Assembly (NCBI RefSeq): GCF_007860015.1
Contig: NZ_SJPS01000006.1
Location: 124,001 to 188,000, forward strand
Origin: Bythopirellula polymerisocia
Lineage (GTDB): Bacteria; Planctomycetota; Planctomycetia; Pirellulales; Lacipirellulaceae
DNA length: 64,000 nt
Reading direction: 5' to 3'
A model generated the notes under the pieces. That model saw only the letters and a program-made list of their open reading frames with translations, had not been told where the DNA came from and did no database searches. Position numbers and translations under genes: made by a program. Positions 18,154 to 28,101 of this stretch are shown one piece after another (positions within the stretch are counted from its first letter, which is position 1; the number at the start of each line of letters is the position of its first letter).

Positions 18154-18905
18154 GAAGTCCCCACCTCAAACTGGCGAAGCAAGTGGGTCGAAACTATAGA
18201 AAAAAAGATCTTGCGGTGTAATTTCTTTCGAGCCGGTCAATCCAGAGTAACACTCTAGGTAGGTCTGGGGTAGAGCATGATCATGTTGAGTGTGAGATGA
18301 GTAGCATTAGAAATGGGGGCAGCCGCCTGATGTTCGGGTTCATCGAGTGGGAGAACATAAGATTGCATCCATCTCGGAGAGGTTGGTTTGGATTCCACTC
18401 AAGAAATCTTCGAATTGCGATCCTCTTGAGGTTGATCGGGACGGCTCCAGAAAGAGGCTATGTCCGCTGAGAAAAACTGAGTCATCACCTTGAAACTTGA
18501 CTCGCCGTTTCATATATGCACCCAAAACAGGATAAAACACCTGCATCATTACGCCATAACTCGTTTCGCAGAAGCAAGTTGAGGCACTTTGACGGCTACC
18601 ATCCTGTCTTGACCGCCCCCTAGAATCGCAATAAACTTTTCGTTACGAAAATTTTGCGCAAACTCCGCTAACTTCCTTGAGGCTGGGTCCGCTGAAGGTG
18701 TGCCAATTCTGAGTCTTTAATAGCGATTGTTTGGCTAGATGGATCCAAATAGGGACGGCAACAACTCGGACTCCTTGCTTCGAGTTTTTGGTCCTATTGG
18801 CACAGCACGGATGTTTGCGCATCGGGTCAACATGCGTCGCTGCGATTGGAAACTGAGCAGGTAAACTTGCGGTTTGACTTCTGCATGCGACTTTTTAGGT
18901 GAACG
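18154..18905. other. Long leader/spacer upstream of secA
   Basis: About 750 bp between the divergent HD-GYP and secA genes. A minus-strand frame at 18340-18549 has no supporting signal. The right part contains a nested hairpin (separate entry), and AGGTGA lies just before the secA ATG. Confidence 0.5.
18745..18800 (+). promoter_or_regulatory. Nested hairpin in the secA leader
   Basis: Outer arms CCAAATAGGGAC (18745-18756) and GTCCTATTGG (18791-18800) enclose a smaller stem AACTCG/CGAGTT (18763-18768 and 18781-18786) that is followed by TTT. It lies about 105 nt upstream of the secA start. It could be an attenuator or a leader fold. The outer arm has a one-base bulge and a mismatch, so it may be fortuitous. 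Confidence 0.35.
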
Positions 18906-21900
18906 ATGGAACTACTGGAAAGAATTTGGGAAATACTCAGCGGGGTTGGGAACGGCATCTTGGGCCGCTTCGAACGCGCTATCACTGCCTTATTTGGGTC
19001 GGCCAATGCCCGTTACCTAAAGCATACGAACTCCCGTGTGGCAGCGATCTCTGCACTTGAACCAATCTATCAGGCACTCTCTGATGATGAGTTGCGCGGT
19101 AAGACCGAGGAGTTTCGTAAGCGTATCACGGCTGGTGAGACGCTCGATGACTTGCTCGTCGAGGCCTTTGCTGCTTGTCGCGAGGCAGGTCGTCGCTTCT
19201 TGACAATGCGGCACTACGACGTGCAGCTAATTGGAGGGATCATTCTGCACGAAGGAAACATTGCCGAAATGGTCACCGGCGAAGGAAAGACACTCGTCGC
19301 AACTCTTCCTGCCTATCTCAATGCGATTGAAGGCAAGGGAGTCCACATTGTTACGGTCAACGATTATCTGGCTCGTCGTGACATGGAGTGGATGGCACCC
19401 ATTTACAAAGGCCTGGGACTGACGGTCGATGCGATCTGGTCTGGAATGGATCCGAATGAGCGTCAGGAGGCTTATGCCTGCGACATCACCTACGGCACCA
19501 ATAACGAATTTGGGTTCGACTATCTGCGCGACAACATGAAACACGCTGCACGTGGCGATGATCGCTACTCAAAGCATCAGCAGCAGGCCCAGGGAACGCT
19601 TAACTATGCCATTGTCGATGAAGTAGATAACATCCTCATTGACGAGGCCCGTACTCCGCTAATTATCTCTGGTCCAGCACAAGATGATATTACTAAGTAC
19701 ATGAAGGCCGACAAGATTGCTCGGCAACTAAAGCCCAACTTGCATTTTGAAGTCAAGGAAAAAGAACATTCAGCGCACCTTACGGATGAAGGGGTGCGCG
19801 AAGCAGAGCGACTCGCTGGGGTAGAAAGCTTCTACACGGCGGGAAATATGCAGTGGCCCCATCTGATCGACAATGCTCTCAAGGCCCACAACTTATACAA
19901 GCTCGATGTCAGTTATGTCGTTCAGCAGGGCCGAGTGATCATCGTCGATGAGTTCACAGGACGCCTCATGGAAGGCCGACAATGGAGTGATGGCTTGCAT
20001 CAGGCCGTGGAAGCCAAGGAAGGGGTACAGATCAAGGAAGAGAATCAGACTCTGGCAACGATCACACTGCAAAACTTCTTTAAACTGTACAAGAAGATCT
20101 CTGGCATGACCGGTACGGCACTCACCGAAGCTGGCGAATTCTGGAAGATCTACAAGCTCGACGTAATTGGAGTTCCGACCAATCGGGAAATGAAGCGGAT
20201 CGAACATCCCGACATGATCCTGCGTACGGAACGCGAAAAATACGGCGTCATTGCTGAGGAGATTGAAAGGCTCAATCGCTTCACGACCGTGGAACTCAAG
20301 AATGGCTCTGAGTATATCGGCAAACTGGTCGGCGAGGACGAAAACTCAGTTACTCTCGACATGCCCGAGGAGCGCCGCAAGGAAACCTTCTCGCGCGACA
20401 AGATCTCCCACATCCAGCGACCTGGTCGGCCAATTCTGGTCGGAACCGTTTCGATAGAAAAAAGCGAACGGCTCTCCAGTCTCCTCAACAAGCGTGGCAT
20501 CGCCCATGAAGTGCTCAACGCCAAGCAGCACAAGCGCGAAGCGGAGATCGTTGCCCAGGCAGGCCGATTGGGGGCAGTGACAATTGCCACCAACATGGCT
20601 GGTCGTGGTACGGACATCGTCCTGGGGGGCAATCCCGAGACAATGGCGTGGGCAGAGTTGCAAGATAAGTATGCATCTCGCTTGGATGTACCCAAAGAAG
20701 AATGGCAGCAATTGGTCACCAAGATCGAACGCCGCGAAAAGATGAAAGAGCAGGGGAAAGAAGTCAAAGAAATTGGCGGCCTGCACATTGTAGGCACTGA
20801 AAGGCACGAATCGCGTCGCATCGACTTGCAGCTACGCGGTCGCTGCGGTCGGCAAGGAGATCCTGGCAGTAGCCGCTTCTTCCTGTCACTGGAAGACGAT
20901 CTGATGCGGATTTTTGCGGGAGAATGGGTGAAAAACATTCTCACCCGATTGGGAATGCAAGAAGGCGAAGCGATCGAAAGCCGGATGGTTACTCGCCGCA
21001 TCGAGGGAGCCCAGAAAAAAGTCGAGGAGCGGAACTTCGAAATTCGCAAGAATCTTCTTGAATACGACGAGGTGATGGATGAGCAAAGGAAGCGAGTTTA
21101 CGGCTATCGCCAGCGAATTCTTGACGGTGATAATTGTCGCGAATTGATCATGGAAATGATCCGCGAGCAAATCGATGAACATTTTCAAGCGTTTCTCGAT
21201 TCTGACTACGGTACTGATTCCTTCGCAGCTGCCGCGGGCAATTTACTCAACGTTCAGCTTGAAAGCCGCGATTTCCGTAATGTGAGTCCGGAAGATGCCG
21301 ACCGACTAGCCCGGGACGAAGCATATCGCTTGGCCGAAACGCAAATTTTAGATGCCATTGAAGAGAATCTTCCAGAGGAGGAAGAGCCTTCAGAGTGGAA
21401 CTGGGATGCCTTGGCTAAGTGGTCGAATATTCGCTGGGCAACCAATTATCGTGATCGCGATTTAAAGAAAATTGGTCGCGATCAATTGGCGGAGATCCTG
21501 ATTAAGGATGCTAACGAAGCAATCGGCGAGATCGATCTTTCTGATTGTGAAAGACTCTTAGAATCAAATTATGGAGTAAAGACGGCCTGCGCCTGGTTAC
21601 AAGATAAATTTGGAGTGGAACTCTCGCCAGACGAAGTGGGCAATCTCAGTTCGCAGGAGTTCATAGACTTGGCTCAAGAGCGAGCGCAGCAGTCCTATGA
21701 TGAGCGCGAGTCGGAATACCCCGTGCTTGCCGGAATGTACCGCTTCGCTTCTCGCAATCAGGCCGGCCAGCGCGGCTTGCAAAGGGAGGAATTGGTTGAA
21801 TGGGCAAAGCGTCGCTTCTCTGCCGATTTGTCTCTGGACGATCTTAAATCAAAGCAACGCGAAGAGATTCGCAGCATGCTGGTTGAATATAGCCGCCAAA

Positions 21901-22589
21901 TGAATGTGGCTGCAAACAAGGTCGCATCCGAAGCTCAGCAGCGGGTCGAAGCCTTGTTCACTGAGTCAGGACGAGCCGTTACCTTGGGACAGGTTACTGG
22001 GAACAATGGTAAGCTCAACGACTTGAGTGAGTGGCTTGCTAATTCATGCAATTCGACGCTCACAAGCGAAGAACTTGCCAAGCTCGATTACGACGCAGCC
22101 CGGCGACGTGTGGCTCAATTGGTGGAAGATCGCTATCGCCCCGAAATGCGACGAATGGAAAGAGCAGTCCTCCTGCAGATTCTTGATCAAAGTTGGAAAG
22201 AGCATTTATTGAGCATGGATCACCTGCGCTCGAGCGTCGGCCTACGTGGCTATGCTCAGATCGACCCCAAGGTCGAGTACAAACGCGAAGGAATGCGGAT
22301 GTTCGAGGTGATGTGGAGCAGTGTGGCTAACTATGTCACAAACCTGATCTTCAAGATGGAGCAACTGGACGAAGGTTTTGTTGGCAGTACGTGGGTCGAG
22401 TCGGCGGCAATTCACGAATCTGCCCCGACTACATCGGATATCGCTGAACAACAACAGGCTGCGATCGAGGGAACCGATACCAAGCAGAAGCTTGAGCCGA
22501 TTCGCAATCGGCAAGAAAAGATTGGCCGCAATCAGCCCTGCCCCTGCGGAAGTGGGAAAAAGCACAAAAATTGCTGCGGTCGAAGTTAG
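18906..22589 (+). CDS. secA: Protein translocase ATPase SecA, enlarged form
   Basis: The motor of Sec-dependent export, acting with SecYEG at the inner membrane. Visible: Walker A TGEGKT (about 124-129), DEVDNILIDEARTPL, HHESRRIDLQLRGRCGRQGD-type motif VI (here GTERHESRRIDLQLRGRCGR), NLLEYDEVMDEQRKRVY, and the terminal SEC-C zinc motif CPCGSGKKHKNCC. At 1227 residues it is far longer than E. coli SecA (901). Two additions explain this: an Sm-like beta insert of about 45 residues at about 457-504 (VELKNGSEYIGKLVGEDENS), and about 220 extra residues between the NLLEYDEV helix and ILDQSWKEHLLSMDHLR. AGGTGA precedes the ATG. Confidence 0.95.
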   Translation: MELLERIWEILSGVGNGILGRFERAITALFGSANARYLKHTNSRVAAISALEPIYQALSDDELRGKTEEFRKRITAGETLDDLLVEAFAACREAGRRFLTMRHYDVQLIGGIILHEGNIAEMVTGEGKTLVATLPAYLNAIEGKGVHIVTVNDYLARRDMEWMAPIYKGLGLTVDAIWSGMDPNERQEAYACDITYGTNNEFGFDYLRDNMKHAARGDDRYSKHQQQAQGTLNYAIVDEVDNILIDEARTPLIISGPAQDDITKYMKADKIARQLKPNLHFEVKEKEHSAHLTDEGVREAERLAGVESFYTAGNMQWPHLIDNALKAHNLYKLDVSYVVQQGRVIIVDEFTGRLMEGRQWSDGLHQAVEAKEGVQIKEENQTLATITLQNFFKLYKKISGMTGTALTEAGEFWKIYKLDVIGVPTNREMKRIEHPDMILRTEREKYGVIAEEIERLNRFTTVELKNGSEYIGKLVGEDENSVTLDMPEERRKETFSRDKISHIQRPGRPILVGTVSIEKSERLSSLLNKRGIAHEVLNAKQHKREAEIVAQAGRLGAVTIATNMAGRGTDIVLGGNPETMAWAELQDKYASRLDVPKEEWQQLVTKIERREKMKEQGKEVKEIGGLHIVGTERHESRRIDLQLRGRCGRQGDPGSSRFFLSLEDDLMRIFAGEWVKNILTRLGMQEGEAIESRMVTRRIEGAQKKVEERNFEIRKNLLEYDEVMDEQRKRVYGYRQRILDGDNCRELIMEMIREQIDEHFQAFLDSDYGTDSFAAAAGNLLNVQLESRDFRNVSPEDADRLARDEAYRLAETQILDAIEENLPEEEEPSEWNWDALAKWSNIRWATNYRDRDLKKIGRDQLAEILIKDANEAIGEIDLSDCERLLESNYGVKTACAWLQDKFGVELSPDEVGNLSSQEFIDLAQERAQQSYDERESEYPVLAGMYRFASRNQAGQRGLQREELVEWAKRRFSADLSLDDLKSKQREEIRSMLVEYSRQMNVAANKVASEAQQRVEALFTESGRAVTLGQVTGNNGKLNDLSEWLANSCNSTLTSEELAKLDYDAARRRVAQLVEDRYRPEMRRMERAVLLQILDQSWKEHLLSMDHLRSSVGLRGYAQIDPKVEYKREGMRMFEVMWSSVANYVTNLIFKMEQLDEGFVGSTWVESAAIHESAPTTSDIAEQQQAAIEGTDTKQKLEPIRNRQEKIGRNQPCPCGSGKKHKNCCGRS

Positions 22590-22620
22590 GACCCATTCGA
22601 AGCAGAGGGAAAGGATTCCC

Positions 22621-23940
22621 GTGTCGCGTATTCAAAAATGGCTGCTCAATGCCGCTTATCTAGGCGCGATCACGTTCGCTCTGCCGTGGATACTCTGGTC
22701 GGCTTGGCGGCACGGCAAATATCGTGAAGGCTTTTCCGAAAAATTCTGGGGGAATGTTCCGCAGCGAACCAGTAATCGACCTTGTATCTGGCTGCATGCG
22801 GTTAGTGTTGGCGAAGTGAATCTGCTCTCAACTATGATTTGTGAGATCGCCAACAAACGCCCAGAGGTAGAGATCGTAATTTCTACGACAACAAAGACTG
22901 GCTACGATCTGGCTCGAAAGAAATATGCCGCTCATGCTGTGTTCTATTGCCCGCTTGATTTCAGTTGGGCCGTGAAACGAGCGATATTAAGAATTCGCCC
23001 TGATCTGCTCGTGCTTGCTGAGTTGGAATTGTGGCCACAGCTCATATCGATGGCAAAAGAGCAGGGGGTGCGAGTAGCAATCATTAATGGTCGCTTAAGC
23101 GACAAGAGTCTGCGTGGATACCTAAGGGTGCGTCATTTGATTTCACGTATTTTCGCAAGAGTAGATCTCATTGCCGCACAAAATAAAGAAACGGCAGAGC
23201 GGTTTCGGCGATTAGGAGCATGTTGCTCGGCAGTGCAAGTATCTGGTTCGCTCAAGTTTGATGGGGCTCTTATTGATCGTGCTAACGCACGTTCCATTGA
23301 ACTTCACAAGTTAGCAGGCTTTACTGAAAACGATTTGGTGCTCTTAGCCGGCAGTACGCAAGACCCTGAGGAAGCAATCGTGATTCGTGTCTATCGCCAT
23401 CTGAAAAACGAATTCCCTAGATTGCGATTGGTACTTGTGCCTCGCCATCCGCAGCGGTTCGACGAGGTGGCCGCGTTGCTCAAACATTCTGGCTTGCCGT
23501 GGATTTGCCGCTCGAAACTTGATGACGCCGGATTGCAGAGGTCGCATTCCGAAATCATCCTCGTTGACACGATTGGCGAATTAGGAGCATGGTGGGGATT
23601 GGCTGATTTCGGTTTTGTTGGTGGCAGTTTCGGCAACCGCGGCGGGCAGAACATGATTGAGCCAGCGGCCTTTGGGGTAGCGACTTGTTTTGGTCCGAAT
23701 ACTTGGAACTTTCGAGATATTGTTTCGCAGCTAATTGGCGCTGAGGGCGCCGTAGTTGTCGAGAATGAACAGCAATTGGAAAAGTTTGTGCGACGTGCTT
23801 TGGAACAACCGGCATGGGCAACGGGAATTGGCGAGCGAGCTCAGAGCTTGGTTCTTGCTCAGCAAGGCGCCACTGAGAGAACCATCCAGTTGCTTATGCC
23901 ACTAGTTGAGGAATTTGGTGCTAAGCGGAATGCGGCGTAA
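22621..23940 (+). CDS. waaA: 3-deoxy-D-manno-octulosonic acid (Kdo) transferase
   Basis: Transfers Kdo from CMP-Kdo to lipid A precursors on the cytoplasmic face of the inner membrane. 439 residues: an N-terminal membrane anchor (AAYLGAITFALPWILWSAWR), then LHAVSVGEV, ISTTTKTGYDLA, LAELELWPQLI and the C-terminal GGSFGNRGGQNMIEPAAFG typical of WaaA (GT30). The frame extends back into secA, but the GTG at 22621 gives the normal N-terminus, 31 bp after the secA stop, so the two may be co-transcribed. Presence implies LPS. Confidence 0.92.
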   Translation: MSRIQKWLLNAAYLGAITFALPWILWSAWRHGKYREGFSEKFWGNVPQRTSNRPCIWLHAVSVGEVNLLSTMICEIANKRPEVEIVISTTTKTGYDLARKKYAAHAVFYCPLDFSWAVKRAILRIRPDLLVLAELELWPQLISMAKEQGVRVAIINGRLSDKSLRGYLRVRHLISRIFARVDLIAAQNKETAERFRRLGACCSAVQVSGSLKFDGALIDRANARSIELHKLAGFTENDLVLLAGSTQDPEEAIVIRVYRHLKNEFPRLRLVLVPRHPQRFDEVAALLKHSGLPWICRSKLDDAGLQRSHSEIILVDTIGELGAWWGLADFGFVGGSFGNRGGQNMIEPAAFGVATCFGPNTWNFRDIVSQLIGAEGAVVVENEQQLEKFVRRALEQPAWATGIGERAQSLVLAQQGATERTIQLLMPLVEEFGAKRNAA

Positions 23941-23950
23941 AGTAGCTTCT

Positions 23951-26320
23951 CTAGCGATAGATCAAGAACTTCCTTCGACGCTTCTTGAACTCATTTAGCG
24001 TAGGAGCGACGAGTTCTTGGAGTTGCGAACTGGTGGTGCCGTTTTCGATGGCCTCGAAAACCTGCTCGTTGGCCAAGAGCCGAATGTACTTTGTCATGTC
24101 CCAGTCTTGGGGAAAAAGCTCTCTGAGTGCCAATGCAACTGCTAATCCAGTTTGTACTGGCCGAAAGTCCCGGCGATCGACAACGATAATATTGATTCCT
24201 TGGCATGGTTCATTTGCAAACTTGCTTTCACTTGGCGTAAAGCGAATCGGCACAAAGGTGACTCCCGGTAATGCTTGCTGATTGAGGTGCCGAGCTAATT
24301 GCGAGCCATTGATCCAAGGTGCACCAATCACCTCAAAAGGTGTATCAGTGCCTCGCCCTACGGAGACATTGGTGGTCTCCAGCAATCCAATGCCGGGATA
24401 GATCACTGCCTGGGTAAGACTTCGCATGTTCGGCGACGGATTCGTCCAAACCAGGCCAGTTTGATCCCAGTACTGGCCGCGATACCAATGCTCCAATTCA
24501 ACGATTTGTAGATCGACTTGGAGTTCATTTTCGGCGACGAACATTCGCGCGAGTTCACCAATGGTCATGCCATGCCGCACAGGTATGGCGTGATGACCTA
24601 CAAATGATTTCTTGTCTGAATCGAGCACTGGCCCTTCTACCAACTCGCCACCCAGCGGATTGGGACGGTCGAGTACAATGAACCTGAGGTCGTGTTCGGC
24701 AGCGGATTCGAGGGCTAAACCCATAGTCGACACATAAGTGTAAAATCGCGTACCAATGTCTTGAATATCGAACACCAGCGTATCAATACCCTCTAGTTGA
24801 CTAGGCTCTGGCTTGCGAGTTTCTCCGTATAGGCTGTGAACAGGGAGTCCTGTCGCTTCGTCGCGAGTGTCGGAGACATTGGGAACATCGAGTTTTCCCT
24901 GCAAGCCATGCTCGGGACTAAAGATGGATATAAGTTCTACCCCTGGTGTGGCGTGTAATATATCGATGGTTCGTTGACCCTTGCTGTTGAGTCCTGTGTG
25001 GTTGGTGATCAGGCCCACACGTCTCCCTCTCAGTGAAGCGAATTGGTCCCTTTCCAGAACATCAACTCCCAGCAGAGTATCTTGGGTATCTTTTTCGATG
25101 AGCTTTATTCCACCCTCTTCACGTAAGCACTCATTCGACGTAATTGCCGCAGCGGCGATGGTACCAATGCGACCCGCAAGTGGATTGACATTGCCAACAC
25201 CATCAGGATGCAGTCTGCTTGAGAGAAAAATTACGAACAGATCGAGCTGGGGATCTATCCACATGGCTGTGCCTGTGAAGCCTCCATGCCCTACGGCTTT
25301 GCGGCTGAATAACTCCCCGCGATTTGTGGAATACTTGCTCAGGCTATCCCAACCTAAACCTCGCTCGTTGCCATCGATAATCCGAGGTCGGCTCATCTCG
25401 CCAATAGTCAGAGAACCAAGTAATTGAGAATCGTCTTTTGTGCCACATGCTAGAAACATGTGAGCGTATTTGGCTAAATCATCGGCCGTCGAAAACAAAC
25501 CCGCATGACCAGCAACGCCGCCTAGTAGCGCTGCACGTGGATCATGTACTTCGCCGCGCAGCCACTTGCCATCGCGTTGCTCCGTGGTTGCAGCACGAGC
25601 TTGTAATTCCGCAGGAGGCAAATAGCCGGTGTCTTGCATGTCAAGCGGCTGAAAAACATTCTCAGCCGCAAATGTGGCGACATCTTGTCCTGTGACGCGT
25701 TCGATGACTTGACCAAGAACCAAGAATCCAACATCCGTATAGGCAAACTTAGTTCCGACAGGATTCGTAGGCGTGAGTTTCCAAATATTGTTCCACGCTT
25801 CCTCGGGACCATGTTCGTAGTCTGCCAAGGGGTTGTCGGGAATGAGCCCTCCCTGATGGGTGAGCAGGTGTTCGATTGTAATGGGATCCTTACCCTTTTG
25901 AGCGAATTCAGGTATGTAAGTCGCCACAGGTTCCCGTAGTCGCACCTGGCCGCGCTCTACCAATTGCATGATGCTCGTTGCCGTGGCAAGCGGCTTAGTC
26001 AGAGAGGCCATGTCAAATACCGTATCGATCGTCATCTCTTCTCTCGAGGGTTCAAGCTGACGATGTCCATAGGCTCGTGCGAACGCGATTCCGTCACGAC
26101 GTCCGATCATCACGACGCAGCCAGGCAGGTTGCCTTTTCCGATCTCGGCGGCGACGAGCCCATCAATTAGTTCGAGCTGACTTGCGTTCATTCCAAGTTC
26201 TGCTGGTTGCATTCTTGGAAGACCAGATGTACTGCTTTCCGCCAGGCTCCACGGGCCTGAAACCGTGAAGAGAATCATCAGGCAGTATGCCAGGAATTTT
26301 GGACTCGGATTGGTCATCAT
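23951..26320 (-). CDS. namZ: Exported AmiE-like serine hydrolase fused to NamZ exo-N-acetylmuramidase
   Basis: 789 residues, signal peptide about 1-27. Domain 1 (about 35-390) is a beta-lactamase-fold serine hydrolase with SxxK (S106-K109, ASLTK), YxD (Y194-D196) and GHGGFTG (344-350) in place of KTG. Domain 2 (about 415-789) is DUF1343/NamZ (GH171): ITNHTG, FSPEHG (E470, the expected catalytic Glu), DIQDIGTRFYTY, LDRPNP, WTNPSPNM and SVGRGTDTPFEVIG. In Bacillus subtilis, amiE and namZ are separate neighbouring genes: AmiE removes the peptide from MurNAc, NamZ releases terminal MurNAc. The fusion suggests both steps occur on one exported enzyme. The start overlaps the symporter stop by 4 bp. 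Confidence 0.9.
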   Translation of the reverse strand: MMTNPSPKFLAYCLMILFTVSGPWSLAESSTSGLPRMQPAELGMNASQLELIDGLVAAEIGKGNLPGCVVMIGRRDGIAFARAYGHRQLEPSREEMTIDTVFDMASLTKPLATATSIMQLVERGQVRLREPVATYIPEFAQKGKDPITIEHLLTHQGGLIPDNPLADYEHGPEEAWNNIWKLTPTNPVGTKFAYTDVGFLVLGQVIERVTGQDVATFAAENVFQPLDMQDTGYLPPAELQARAATTEQRDGKWLRGEVHDPRAALLGGVAGHAGLFSTADDLAKYAHMFLACGTKDDSQLLGSLTIGEMSRPRIIDGNERGLGWDSLSKYSTNRGELFSRKAVGHGGFTGTAMWIDPQLDLFVIFLSSRLHPDGVGNVNPLAGRIGTIAAAAITSNECLREEGGIKLIEKDTQDTLLGVDVLERDQFASLRGRRVGLITNHTGLNSKGQRTIDILHATPGVELISIFSPEHGLQGKLDVPNVSDTRDEATGLPVHSLYGETRKPEPSQLEGIDTLVFDIQDIGTRFYTYVSTMGLALESAAEHDLRFIVLDRPNPLGGELVEGPVLDSDKKSFVGHHAIPVRHGMTIGELARMFVAENELQVDLQIVELEHWYRGQYWDQTGLVWTNPSPNMRSLTQAVIYPGIGLLETTNVSVGRGTDTPFEVIGAPWINGSQLARHLNQQALPGVTFVPIRFTPSESKFANEPCQGINIIVVDRRDFRPVQTGLAVALALRELFPQDWDMTKYIRLLANEQVFEAIENGTTSSQLQELVAPTLNEFKKRRRKFLIYR

Positions 26321-27810
26321 GAATACTCCTGTTTGGAATCACCGTTGAGAGGGTCGTTTATGCAGTAACTTGTAAGGAATCCTGATAGAAGAGTAATCAA
26401 TGCTCCGGTGCCTGCGTACCACGCCCAATATAAATCAGTCGTCAAGGCAATAGCTGTTATTGAACCAACACCTATGCAAAAACCGGTCAACGCGGCACGT
26501 TGTCGCACTCGTTTGGTCAATACTGCTAACAAATACAACCCCAAGAGCGGACCTAGGGCAAAACTTGCAATGCTAAGTACACTGTTGACTGTACTTTCTG
26601 TGGCTCCAAAGTGATAGGAAGCAATGGCAATGCCAATCTGCAGGAGTCCGAATCCCACGGTGGCAATTCGACTTACAAATAGTTGACGGGAAGGAGAAAG
26701 TTCCTGCCTCGTGAGCGGTAGATAGATGTCCTGAACAAGCACGGTTGCCGAAGAGTTGAGAGAGCTTGAAAGTGTCGACATAGCTGCCGCAAAGACGGCT
26801 GACAGAGTAAGTCCTACTAAGCCGTGGCCCAGGTAGTTGACGATAAAGTGTGCGAACACTTTATCTCCATCGCTCGCGCCGAACGGTACATCAGGGGGAT
26901 ACTCTCGGTAAAAACAAGCGAGGGCAACACCGATGAAGAGAAACAACGCGAATTGGCAGCAAACGATCAGGCCGCTAAGCCCTAACGCCCAACTTGCCGA
27001 GCGCTGACTTCGGGAGGTCAGGTAACGCTGTACCATTAATTGGTCGGTGCCGTGAGTCGCTGCTGTCAGAAAAACACCGCCTATCAATCCCGACCAAAAT
27101 GTCATTGTGGGTTTGGTGAGGCTCAGGTCAAAATCGAAAATGTGAAACTTCTGAAATTCTTCGCCGAACTGGGTGAATTGCTCCCAGCCACCGGGAAGTC
27201 GAGTGATCATTAGCCACAAGGCAGCAACGGCACCCAAAATATAGATGAAGAACTGGAGACAATCATTCCAAACAACAGATTTGACCCCACCTAGAAAGGT
27301 GTAGATGATTGTCACGAGGCCCAGCAACACGATGCAACTGGATAAATCCAGCCCTAATACCTGTTGAAGAGCGAGGGCTGTCAAATACAACCGCAAGGCA
27401 TCACTCAAATTGCGTGTGACCAGGAACAAAGCCGATGTCACTCGCCGAGAAGAGACACCAAATCTTTGCTGAAGGACCTCGTAGGCCGTGAAGATTTGGC
27501 CTTCGAAGTATCGTGGTAGCAGTATCCAGATTACGAGGAATCTGCCAACGATATAACCAAAAGTGATCTGCAAGAATCGCATGTCTCCACCCTTGGCAAA
27601 GGTGAATCCAGGGATGCTGAGAAAGGTAACGGTGCTGGTTTCCGTAGCTACGATTGACAAGAGCACTGCCCAAGTCGGAAGGGAGCGGTTTCCCAGGAAG
27701 TAATCGACGGTGCTTTTCTGGCCACGTCCTACCCACAGTCCCAAAAGGATAGCTGCGGCAAGATAACCGATGACGATTGCCGCATCAATTGGATGAATGG
27801 AAAGGTTCAA
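26317..27810 (-). CDS. Sodium/solute symporter (SSS family), probable amino-sugar uptake
   Basis: 497 residues, about 13 membrane helices. Family marks are DYFLGNRSLPTWAVLLSIVATETSTVTFLSIPG near the N-terminus, GGVKSVVWNDCLQFFIYILG and SSLNSSATVLVQDIY. It is the first gene of a two-gene unit with the AmiE-NamZ fusion and is divergent from murQ. By context it most likely imports MurNAc or a related product of that enzyme; substrate assignment is inference only. Confidence 0.85.
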   Translation of the reverse strand: MNLSIHPIDAAIVIGYLAAAILLGLWVGRGQKSTVDYFLGNRSLPTWAVLLSIVATETSTVTFLSIPGFTFAKGGDMRFLQITFGYIVGRFLVIWILLPRYFEGQIFTAYEVLQQRFGVSSRRVTSALFLVTRNLSDALRLYLTALALQQVLGLDLSSCIVLLGLVTIIYTFLGGVKSVVWNDCLQFFIYILGAVAALWLMITRLPGGWEQFTQFGEEFQKFHIFDFDLSLTKPTMTFWSGLIGGVFLTAATHGTDQLMVQRYLTSRSQRSASWALGLSGLIVCCQFALFLFIGVALACFYREYPPDVPFGASDGDKVFAHFIVNYLGHGLVGLTLSAVFAAAMSTLSSSLNSSATVLVQDIYLPLTRQELSPSRQLFVSRIATVGFGLLQIGIAIASYHFGATESTVNSVLSIASFALGPLLGLYLLAVLTKRVRQRAALTGFCIGVGSITAIALTTDLYWAWYAGTGALITLLSGFLTSYCINDPLNGDSKQEYS

Positions 27811-28042
27811 GAGATATTTACCAGCTAACAGATTGTCACAGGAATACGGTAGAGGGCATGAATCCAGGGAAGAGAAGATTTAGACCCTGCCTCAGATTGC
27901 TTAATTATGAACCAAAGAGAGGCCTACGGAAAGGCAATCGAACTCAGGAAGGAACCAAGGAGAATTGTACTACACTGCTCACTTGTAAAAGGGAAAGTGG
28001 TGATTCGTCAGGAATGGATGGAGCATAGCAAAGCGCATTGTT

Positions 28043-28071
28043 TTCGCCTTTTCGCGCACTCAAGCTATAAT
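28043..28071 (+). promoter_or_regulatory. Sigma70-type promoter for murQ
   Basis: A perfect -10 TATAAT at 28066-28071, with a weak -35 TTCGCC at 28043-28048 (17-bp spacing). Transcription would start near 28078, giving a leader of about 24 nt that contains GGGGGA just before the murQ ATG. Confidence 0.6.
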
Positions 28072-28101
28072 AGTTCGCACTTGTTGATTAGAATTGGGGG
28101 A

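Noticed and set aside
20150..21049. Minus-strand frame of 299 codons inside secA
   Set aside because: It is Ser/Arg-rich shadow sequence opposite conserved SecA motifs.
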